NCBI GenBank assembly: GCA_021014945.1
Contig: MU266391.1
Coordinates: 36,633-100,632, forward strand
Length of the DNA stretch: 64,000 bases
Direction of reading: 5' to 3'
From: Leucogyrophana mollusca
Taxonomy: Eukaryota > Basidiomycota > Agaricomycetes > Boletales
The notes below the pieces were generated by a model that worked only from the letters and a program-made list of their open reading frames with translations, was not told the origin of the DNA and did not search any database. The position numbers and the translations under genes are program-made. Shown here one piece after another: positions 54,722 through 64,000 of the stretch. Position 1 is the stretch's first letter. Every line of letters starts with the position of its first letter.

Positions 54722-57700
54722 TCAGGGAGGAACGAAAGACGCCCAATCTATCCTTCCATGGACTTGATCGACTTTCGCAAAACTCGTCAGATCAGATAAA
54801 TGCCGCATAGTAGGCCGTCCATGAGGACAGTTCCACGGTTGATCCATCGTCCCCATATGCTGGACAACCTGCGCCGGAAGTACTTCAGTGTCCGAACGAA
54901 AACGGCGGGCGAGGCTGGGCTGACCGTTGTCATTTGGTTCACATTCAGCGGCATACCTATCATCACACTCTTCCGGCAGGCCCTCATTGCAAACATCGCT
55001 CTCGCCTTTGAGCATCGGACCATGGTACCGGTTGGACGATCCTGCATCAGGTGTATGATCTCCTCCAGATCTGTGATCCACAGTAAGCAGTGGCGGAACG
55101 AACACCAGGAACAAGGTCACCTTTCATGTCAAACGCCGTACTTTTGCTCACGGGCTGTGCGACCAGTTCGAGCCGGTGTTCTTCCCCAGCAACAGCGTCT
55201 TCTCGATGGGCAACTTCAAACCCGTTTTGCTTCAGAATATCGATGTTCTCGACAGCTAGCATTTCGTCCGCCGCAGTCAATTGCAGTGGCTGGGGCCTAT
55301 ACGAACAATGGTTAGCGTTCCCTTCGGGTCCAAAAGGAAGGGGCGTACCGGAAGAGCTTTTGTGACTGGATGACAGTCGTTTGCTGCAGCGTCTCAAAAT
55401 TATATTTCTCGTCAGCGGCATGCTGATCGACAATGAAAAGGTCATCCAAAGCGCCAGAACTACCATCTTTGCGCCTACGAGTGACGATGAAACCAAGGTT
55501 GAACTGCCCAAGGATCTCCATTGTCCGGAAATCGTTCTTGTCAATAATGCGAGATAACGCAGCCGAGGCTTTCTCGCCATCTTCCACATTCGTAAATCCA
55601 GCGTCAGCCGACTTGGTACCTGTATCAGACGTCTCCATCTCGGCGTCTTGTGACTGCGACATGTCCGAGATTCTGGAATGCAGCTGGCGGTACGTCTCCA
55701 TCACCCGTGCTATATCGAATCGAAGCGTCACCACAGAGAGTTCTTCGTGGCGAACGACCTCCGGAAGGAGGGTGCTCGAAGGTGCCTCAAAATTGTTAGC
55801 CTCATCGTCGTGGACGTCGGTTATCGTGAAGCTGGTATCGGCCTGGTTGTCTCCATCGTTCGTCAGGTCGATGACTGAAGACGAGGCATCCACTGCACCC
55901 GCCATATCTGTGGATGAAGCCTGATCATAGGAAATGTCCTCCGCATGGCTCGCCGAGGGCCCAGTGTTCCGCGCAGCATCTGGCTCGTCGACGTCCATTT
56001 CATCCTCTTGGGTAGCCTGTGCTTTTCGAGGTGGTTTTGTTGACCTTTCAATCTTACGGGGAATCTTCGCAGCAATCGCTTGACCAGAAGGGGGAGGATC
56101 GTCTGGTTCATCCAGTTCGTCTTCTTCATGGTCGTCTTCGTCCATGGCGCCCCGGTTCACACCTCGCATGTTTCGGAAGGAGCTTGGCCTTTTGGCTTCA
56201 ACGCGAGTCTTTGGCGTTGAGCCGAAGCGCGATGGTTCCTTCAGCTCGTCTAGCTCATCCAGTTCGTCTTCTTCCTGATCGTCTTCATCCATAGCATCCG
56301 AGACAACTCCACGTACACCCTTCTTGTCGACCTCCTCTTGTGGAGACTCATCTTCATCACCACTCTCATCTTTCTCGTCGTCTTTGTCCACCGGCAACTG
56401 GCTCCCAGCGCTCGCGAACTCCCTGAGACTCGACCTAAAGCTCTTCTTACTACTCTCACCAACCCCATCCAAACGCGGCCTCTTCCGCGCCGGACCACCG
56501 GCCCCGTCATCGCCTGCATCACGCCGCAAGTTCCATGATGCCCCCCTCGTACTAAGCACCATCTGAACCGGGGACGCACGACCCAATCTGCCACCTCCGC
56601 TTTTTCCGGTGACCGATTCCCGAGGTGGCGAGGATTTCCGTGCTGGGGGAGCTTCCACCTTCCTAACGTCAGGTAGAGGTATGCCGAGCCCTCCATCTTC
56701 GGCATCCACAGCACCCGGAAGTTGATCTTCATCCGGATCCGGAAGGAACAGGGGCTGTGCTGCGGGCTTGTCGGACAAACCGGGAACGTTACTGCCACTG
56801 CCGTTGCTGGTTTCAGGCTCGATGAGAAGGTGGGGTTTACCCATTGTGATGGAATCACAGTTTTCGCTGTCAGTTGGGCCACGGCCTGTGATTTCAGAGC
56901 CTTTGCGCTTTCCGGTGAGGTCGGAAGAAGTTCGGGTGGTTAAGTTGCCTTGTGGGGTTTTCGAGGCGGCTTGCTGAGGTGAAGTTTTGCCAACGTCATA
57001 CGTTGACCGCGAGGATGAGAAGGCTTCTTCGATCGCTACCTTGGTATAGAAGTCCTCGGTCAGTACGGGCGCAAGGTTCGGAATACGATAGAGTCAGGCG
57101 TTTGTGCATACCTTGAGAGCCTGAACTAGATTATTTTCGCTGTGCAGGAATATTGTCCTCTTGTCTGGGCTGACATTGATATCACAAGCATCTAGGATGG
57201 CTAAGCGTCAGCCTCAACCGAGTGCAGAAGGCAAGGACACACGTACGAGTGGGAAGAACGAAATCTGCGACGATGAAGGGCGACTGGTTAGCGTTGAATG
57301 AGCGATAGACTTCGTTGAAAGCCTTCTGGACCTAAGGTGTCAAATCTCAACGCGGCGCTAGAGAAAAGTAAACAGCGAGGAGACTACCTTCGAAGGATTG
57401 CACGGCCGACCATTGATGAAGAAGAACTGTCGGTCGCTGCCCGTCCTTCCAGCCCCAACTGCAAATTTGGAAATGAGGCCGCGCACGCGGACGAGTGTAC
57501 CACTTGCGCTTAGGCTCAAAGAAGTGAACGTCAGTTACACACTCGGCCCGTGAGGAGCAGCAATATCTACTTTTCATCCTCTCGATTCGCCAGACGCCGC
57601 AAGACAGCCTTCTCGGTCTCCACTTCGAACGATAGATCGAGATCGACAATGTTTTCGAGTGCTTTCGGGCCCCACAAAGATGTCACCGATGCACGCGTAG

Positions 57701-58590
57701 AGGTCGATCCGTCCGTCCGAAGCTGGATTGCCTTGCGACTGTAAATCAAGGGTAAACGGTCGGAAAGAACGGGCGAACTGATGACGTACCCTCCGTCTGG
57801 GTGATTGCTCACAATGAGCCGTACGCCCTTGTTTTCATTCGTGCATGGCACCAGCGCATACGCTGTCAGCAAGTTCATGGCTTTCCCAAATTCGCGTTTC
57901 GCGTTTCGTTCTAGCTCCTTGCGTCGAACTGGAAGGGGCTTGAATAACGCAGTCACGCTGACTGTAGTTCCTCGCTATGGCAGAAATCGTCCGACAGATG
58001 AAATGGATCACCAATTGTGGGGCTTACCTGCCGGGCGACTTTGCCGCTACGGCTTCTGACTTTACCATTTCTGTCCATCTCTAGAACGGTCCCCATAGGG
58101 GCTTCCACAGAAGTAGCGGTAGTTACGCAAAGGCCATCGCTGAGCGCACAAAGTGACGATAGAGCTTCCCCACGAAAACCAAATGTCATCACGGTCGATA
58201 GGTCCTCAAAGGAAGCGAGTTTAGAAGTGTGATGCTTCAGTGCTTCGAAACAATTAGTCGCGTATAGAGGACAAGCAGGGTGCCCACCTATGCTGTCATA
58301 ATCTTTAGGAGCAATGCCACTCCCATTGTCTATGACCTCGAAGGACTTGAGACCATAGTTTTGGAAGCGGACCTCTTCTGACGCGTCAATTTCCCAAACA
58401 CAATGCGTGAGAGAAGACTTGCCGCACCAATGTTTGTCGCGCCTGCATCGAGACTGTTTTCGACGAGTTCTTTGACGGCGGTCTGCAGGTCGATAACTAC
58501 CTGACCTGAGGTGATTCTGTGTATTGAATGACTGTCGATCGCTCTGATAGCCGCCTCGCTGGTCCTGTCGATCTGGGCGCTCTGGGACAT
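54722..58590 (-). CDS. PMS1: MutL-family mismatch repair protein Pms1 (PMS2 type)
   Basis: This is the nuclease-bearing partner of Mlh1 in DNA mismatch repair. The GHKL ATPase region shows [30 protein letters not shown], and [17 protein letters not shown], followed by [12 protein letters not shown] and [14 protein letters not shown] long Ser/Asp-rich linker follows. The C-terminal endonuclease motifs are [15 protein letters not shown] (DQHAxxE), ACRKSVMIG and [11 protein letters not shown]. Total about 1,100 residues, somewhat larger than yeast Pms1 because of the linker, which carries two near-identical acidic repeats (AMDEDDxEEDELDE). About nine introns. Start ATG 58588-58590 (MSQSAQIDR), stop TGA 54722-54724. 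All catalytic motifs are intact. Confidence 0.96.
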
Positions 58591-59015
58591 GCTCTCTCGG
58601 CGCTACTCCACATGCGGAAGGTTTAGTGGACGAGACAAGGTTGCGTCCAAGTTCTTTCTTGGTGTCGCTGAGCAGCCCGTATAAGGACTCGTTGTGACAG
58701 CTCCAGGGTACCACTTGACCGCTGTTTCCCCAACAAAAAGGGCGTTCTTTGCTCCCCACAGGACAATAACACGAGGCGACTGCGTGTAAGGGCAGTACTT
58801 ACCGACTGACGGCACGTTCCTTGTGTCAAACGCTACAGCTATACTAGTAAATAGATGTTTGTTAATCAGGCGGGTTCCAAGGGGAGTGTGGCGGATGCAA
58901 TTGGTCGTTAGAGCACAGGCTGGTTGGTCCATATAAGGAGTGCCAGTTCGTCAGCATATCCCATGTGTTCACCACACACTACTCCTCACGTTCGAGGTTT
59001 CCTATCACCCTACAC
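58591..59015. promoter_or_regulatory. Divergent promoter region, PMS1 / nucleotidyltransferase-like gene
   Basis: The two genes start head to head 425 bp apart. A plus-strand CATATAAGG at about 58931-58939 lies about 80 bp before the right-hand start codon. No clear TATA was seen for PMS1. Confidence 0.45.
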
Positions 59016-60104
59016 ATGTCCTTTCCCTCCCCACAGTCACATAATGAGGTCCAGCTCTCGAGAGCTATGCTCCTAGACCTGCTCCAAGATCTCTCGACCC
59101 GAGTTCTCCAGGTATTCGGGTGCCCAGTTCGACTTTTCATTCACGGCGGCGCCGTAATGATCTTGCACCCGTCGCTCTCGACCTCGAGTACCCGTAGAAC
59201 AACCCGAGACATCGACTACATTAAACGCGCTTTCGGCCACGAGTGGAGAAAGCGCGGGGTGTTCGACGCTGAAGACAAACTTCAGTCCTGCATCAACGCC
59301 ACCGCCTACAAATTTCACATTGGGTGCGTCCAGCCTCAGATGAGCCTTCGCCTTGTCTGAATATACGGGCAATACAGATCCGACTGGATGAATGCCGACC
59401 CCGATGTAGCACTGCCGTTTGCCCGAGAGTGAGTACATCACATCATCTACTCCACAACAGGCTCTAATCACTCTGGGCGCCTCCTTAGCCCCCAAGGCAA
59501 CCTCTACGACCCGATATACTTCGACTCGAAGCAGTCGAATAATATATCGATGAACACCATCTACACCTCCCCTGGCTTGACCCTCGTTAGCGTCACCATG
59601 TTTTGGGGTGTGGCGCTTAAATTGGTTCGATACAAGAAAGAAGACCCCACCGACATCGTTGCAATGCTGCAACATGGTACCAAACTCAACGGCGTTCAGT
59701 GGACGCCCCAAGTTATGGAGACCTGGCTGAAAACTCTGTGTTGGCCGATGGGCTACAGCAACTACCAATCGGACCAGAAGGAGGAGCTGAGGGAACGTAT
59801 CAATGACGCTGTGCGCTTGATGCAGAAGCTGTCATCCGATCCCGGCTCTTCCCTCCGTCGCCCCCGTTCCATCCACTCGTTGCGCCACGAGGCGTCGGCA
59901 CCAATGATATCCTCGACCTCAATGATGCCCTCCCATCTACACAACCCGCCTCACTTGCCAAGTCCTTCTCATTTACAGACTCCACCCCACGTGCAGGGCC
60001 TACATCACATGCAGAGCCCACCCCGCATGCCTGAGCCGTGGGCTGTACCTCCCGTGCCTATATTTACCCAACACCCTCAGCCCAGACGGACTCGAGTTAT
60101 CTGA
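59016..60104 (+). CDS. Nucleotidyltransferase-like conserved fungal protein
   Basis: About 310 residues in three or four exons. The first exon has RLFIHGGAVMILHP followed by TTRDIDYIKRAF, a pattern (GG, then about 20-25 residues later a DxD-like DID) that resembles the core of nucleotidyltransferase-fold proteins. Following segments include ADWMNADPDVALPFAR and TLVSVTMFWGVALKLVRYKK, then DIVAMLQHG and a conserved-looking WLKTLCWPMGY. The last 60 residues are rich in His, Pro and Met in short PPH/PSH repeats and end RRTRVI-TGA (60102-60104). I recognise the fold signature, not a named family; substrate unknown. Start ATG 59016. Confidence 0.7.
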
Positions 60105-60361
60105 TTGCCCCCGTCGTTGACCGACAAGTTCTGGACTACAAACTCCGCATCGCATCATCTCACGTTCGCGGTATACCAGTCGCATATCACTATTGTATCC
60201 CTTACAACCCTTATAGTCCTAGGTCTTTTCTTGCTTGTTTCGGTCTAGCTAACACTCAGTGTCGCCGTCCTTTGCTGTATGTATCTACGTTATTACGGCT
60301 GTCTGTAAAATACTCTAGACATCTATCTACCGGAACATCGTTTGCTTGTTGTACACTGCCG
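60105..60361. other. Convergent intergenic region
   Basis: 257 bp between the stop codons of the flanking genes; no gene signals. Confidence 0.5.
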
Positions 60362-62942
60362 TTAAACGGTTGGCACGAAGTTGCGGATGTGCTCAGGAAC
60401 CATGTCTGCAGGCAATCTCGCTATTTTGTCCAATGGAGCCCGCTTCGCTAGGGCCAAGAGGTTGAGCCTCAACTTCCTAACCAGGGGATCCTCCTTGACC
60501 TTCTCTGCATCGCCTTTGGAGTCGACATCCATTGCAGCGCCATCCGGCTTCTCATCATCATCATCATCCGGCTCCTCTTTGACCTTCGGGGTTGCATTGC
60601 CGATCCTTCGTTGTAGCTCATCCAGCGCCTCGACAGAAAAGCCCAACGCGGCGTCCAAGACCTCCGGGCCTTCATCAAGGAGCGCGCTATCCACACCTGT
60701 CCCTTCGCCCTCCTTATGGCTCTGTATCGCAAGCGCCAGGTATTCCGCTGCATTCTTGTCGAGCGTCGCCGCCAACTCACGCTCCCGCACTTCCTCGTTC
60801 TTCCGTCGCATCTCCGCCTTGTACGTTGCCCCTGCCCACTCGTTCTCCGACGCGAAGAGCTCTTCGGGCGAGAGAATGAGCGCGGCCATATCGAGCTGGT
60901 CTTGTTGGAGAGCACGTAGGACTTTGAGCTGCTCTGAGCACACGGGGTGGGTCTTCAGAGCCGCATTGATTTGGGCTGTGACAGAAGAAGGAACTGAACG
61001 GCGGCGATCGTAGAGGTGTGCAGCAGCATCCCGAAGAATCCGATGGCGGCCTTGGGTTATTGAATCGAGCAATGTTTCCTCGACATATCTGACCAAAGGC
61101 ATACCGAGCGAGTTTTTTCCGACATTCTGAGGCTACAGGTTGTTCCGATTCAGTGAAGGACTGAGAACGAACTTGAGGGAGCTGACCTTAAATCCCTCCG
61201 GCGGACGAAGGAACTCGGCAAGACTTCTGACATATGCCAGCCCGTCTACGCCACCATAGACTATATCACGAATATACTCCTCTGCCTCCTCCGCCTTCTC
61301 ACCTGTCCAGTATTCATCCTCTATTGTCGCAAGCTTGCGCTTCAGTGGTCTGTATTCCACAGTAGAACGAATGGCCGCAAAAAGCTTGTCCTCAGATCCC
61401 AGCGCCAGAGAAACATCTTGTGCGCCGATATCCCCAGCGACGACGTCGGCCAAGTCGCCAAAGGAGCCAAAGTCAGAGGGCCAAGGTTCCCGGGGGACCT
61501 TCCAAGTCGGGAGAGCATCATCTTCGTCCTTGTCCTTCATTTTCGCTCGTGACGGAGCATTTTTGACAACCGTCCAGTGACGTCGCTTCTTGAGCGGTCT
61601 CGAATTCGGTGAGGGATCAATTGTTAAGAATTTGGGAAACGGTCTGTTGTTAGGAGTGTTTACTGGTCCCGGAAAGGACGGTGGCGATGTATCTTCCGTG
61701 GTTAATGGAGGATATAGAGGCGTGAGGTGGGGCTTGGATGGCGGGTCAGGAGCAAAGACATTCAAAACGGAAAACGGATCCTCCACTGGATTACCATTAG
61801 CAGTGGAATCACTTGAACGATGCAGCGCTCTCACTCTCGAAATAGTCCAGGCTACCATCTGGACAATAGGGTGGACCTTCCTTTTCGAAACGAAGCCTCT
61901 CTCGCTTGGTACGGTAGCGTTTACCTGCCAATGATGGATAACATAAGTCACGCTAAGTGAGCCATAATCAGAAGTACCTCTGATTTTGAGCGCGAGCATA
62001 AGTGCTGCCCAATCGGACCCTGGAGGAAAGGCGTTCAGCCCATCTTTGGAGCCAGGTAGGCGGCCTTCAGCGTCGATGCTTTCCGAGATAAGAGCACCTT
62101 TCTTGTAAGCCCCCCGTGGACCACGTTTTGCAGGTTGCGCTTGTACCGATGACGGAGCAGGTGATGCACCCATCTGGCTTCCATCAAGTTCGCGGGGGGT
62201 GGAGACATTAGGATTATCTTCTTCATCGTCTACATCGAGCGCGCCATCATCGTCCTGCTCGATCTCTATGTTCCAGTCGGTCTCGTATTCGATGACTGTT
62301 GCGGCGGCTTTAGATATGTGCTCGAGACCGAAAACTTCTATTCTATCGGCCTCAGTGTGATAAATTGTACCAGGTGGATTGAACGTTTTAGCGTTCGAAG
62401 TGACCAGACGGAAATCGGTCTGCTTCGTGTTAGTTGATTCCAACTCGATCTTTGGACATATGAAAACTGACCGCAAATTCCTCTAACGATCTATACTTGC
62501 CTTTGGCGACCTTCATAGACATGGTACCAAAGTCCATAGGACGCTTAATCAGATCTGAATACCCGGGAACTTGCGACGGATCCACAGGCTTGATGAAGAA
62601 GGCATAGTCGTCCTTCCTATGACCCACAGCATGAAGCGGTGACTCGGGGACCGCAAGCTAAGATTCGACTCACTTCTTAATCTGCGTGATCAGCTTAGTC
62701 AAGACCTCCTTCAATGGCTTCAACTTTGGCGGACGGGGTATCTTCTTGGCCCCCGCGTCGTCCGCAAAAGCTAGGTTCTTGTGCTTTCCCTTCTTCCCAC
62801 TCTTTGCCGCCTTTAAAGACTTCAGCGAGGGCAGGACGAGAGTGATCCCGGAATGCGTAGGGCCATTTGACCTATTTTCGGTGGGCGAATACGACGTTCC
62901 TGCGTGGCTTTCGTTGGGAGCAAAAGATTCGAAATCGTCCAT
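60362..62942 (-). CDS. BRD7/BRD9-type bromodomain protein (SWI/SNF-associated family)
   Basis: This is an acetyl-lysine reader expected in the nucleus with chromatin remodelling complexes. A basic N-terminus (KKIPRPPKLKPLKEVLTKL) leads into one bromodomain: DYAFFIKPVDPSQVPGYSDL, KRPMDFGTMSMKVAKGKYRS, then TSNAKTFNPPGTIYHTEA with the acetyl-lysine Asn in TSNAKTFN. Downstream are KRYRTKRERLRFEKEGPP and SLDYFEMEDPFSVLNVF, blocks of the family after removal of introns at 61925-61977 and 61786-61834. A C-terminal helical region ends PEHIRNFVPTV, with TAA at 60362-60364. About 770 residues. Start ATG 62940-62942. The C-terminus contains an acidic run before a MDVDSKGD segment. Confidence 0.92.
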
Positions 62943-64000
62943 GCTCGAACCACTGTGAGGTGAGATTAGCTAATCCATACGTCTGCAATAATTTGCCACG
63001 TGATCTGGCGTTTATTGACGCGGTCATGTTCAGCACCCGAGTCTGGCACACTTGCCACGATCACCGGGACAGTGGGACTGGGGTACAACGCTGTCTGAAT
63101 CCCTCCGGAAGGCGACGCATAATCCTCGCAAAATTGCCTTTATTCCGAGCCACGGAGCCCTCACCTCCATGGGAAATTTTGTGGGTTTGCAGACTGGCGC
63201 GACCCGGGGCAGCCCGGGGCTCGACAGGGCTCTCCCTTGAAAAAATATATTGCAAGCGCGGTAACAGTCGGAGAATTCCGTCTTCTAGTTAGCAAGCGAT
63301 ATGTCCAAGCATACCCGATGTCATGCACACTCCGGTGATAAGTATCAGCGAAAAGCTCCCAAATTCAATTCCATGTGCGACACTCAGGGACATGCCGACC
63401 GACATATCCGATTTAGACGCCCCCGCTGTTCCTCGGCGCTATCAGAAAACCCACAGGTAGATCTGATACAGGTCGAATATTCGCTGTTTTAGATACACAA
63501 ATCCAGGACTGGAGTGTCCGACGAAATCGCCCCGGAATCTCGGCCCCTGTGGCTACTCCCTCGGATTTGTTGCGGTTGCATAGATAGGTCAGAACGCCTA
63601 TGTAATCGCACTGGACTGTCAAGTCCCGGGATAAATACGAACTGGGGTCAGTAACGACGATGGGCACATGCTGTCCTTTTCAGCCCTTTTTTCTGAATGG
63701 AATCGAGAATCGATCGTCGCCTCTGGCATGACGACAACATTCGAGGCTTTTGTGGTCTGCGATAAGCTCGCGTTGTCGTGTACCGGGTAGGCCCTGGCGA
63801 CCTTTCACCAGGGTTCGGGATTCGCGGTCCAACTCTCTCCCGGAGTTCAATGAAGCATATGAAATATACACGGTGAGCTCTATGCATATCCTGGGTATTT
63901 CGGTGCGACAAGACCTTGTCGCGTGACAATATATATAGCGCTCGTTGTAGACGCCCCGACTGCATCCGCAGGTCATCAGCCTGAGTGTAGAGTTGCGCGG
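62943..64000. other. Terminal intergenic region
   Basis: Upstream flank of the bromodomain gene and about 900 bp more. A plus-strand ATATATATAG at about 63931-63940 could be a TATA box for a gene starting beyond the window. No coding exon recognised. Confidence 0.45.

Noticed and set aside
60381..61013. 210-codon plus-strand frame
   Set aside because: Antisense shadow of the bromodomain gene's last exon; Ser/Ala-rich composition typical of a complement frame.

Overview
The window is nuclear DNA of a filamentous basidiomycete, most likely an Agaricomycete. The evidence is dense short spliceosomal introns (mostly 45-65 nt), a spermidine synthase-saccharopine dehydrogenase fusion of the kind known from basidiomycetes, an adenylation-carrier-thioesterase synthetase of the atromentin/polyporic-acid type, a mushroom-type ricin-B-fold lectin and a secreted GH28 pectinase. 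No rRNA, CRISPR, prokaryotic operon or intact transposon was seen. Exon structures were read by eye from splice signals and family conservation, so most internal boundaries are inferences.

Left part (1-26.4 kb) is a rearranged accessory region. It opens with the 3' end of a synthetase (copy A, +). Then come an ABCC-type transporter broken into about 44 exons, several under 14 nt, and a convergent nuclear-GTPase (SLIP-GC-like) gene. A mitochondrial PGP phosphatase (GEP4) and two tandem copies of an AAAP amino-acid transporter follow, then the second, complete synthetase (copy B, -). The two synthetases face each other across about 23 kb, and a dead fragment of the same gene lies at the left junction of the second transporter copy. 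Transporter copy 2 lost its start context through a 28-bp deletion although the rest of its reading frame is intact. The ensemble resembles a duplicated secondary-metabolite locus: an alpha-keto-acid synthetase, amino-acid uptake and an ABC exporter.

Middle part (27.8-44.3 kb): a ricin-B-type lectin, xylulokinase with a long insertion, a small Hva1-type TUDOR protein, a large cyclin with an acidic insert in its cyclin box, SPE3-LYS9, and an endopolygalacturonase whose 3' end recurs as an inverted dead copy 3.5 kb away. Nearly everything here is on the minus strand.

Right part (45.7-62.9 kb) is ordinary housekeeping sequence: Dim1/Dib1 (U5 snRNP), an AIF/FSP1-like oxidoreductase, a divergent G-protein alpha subunit lacking the catalytic glutamine, an acetamidase/formamidase, the MutL homologue Pms1, a nucleotidyltransferase-like protein and a BRD7/9-type bromodomain protein. 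The last kilobase has no recognisable gene.
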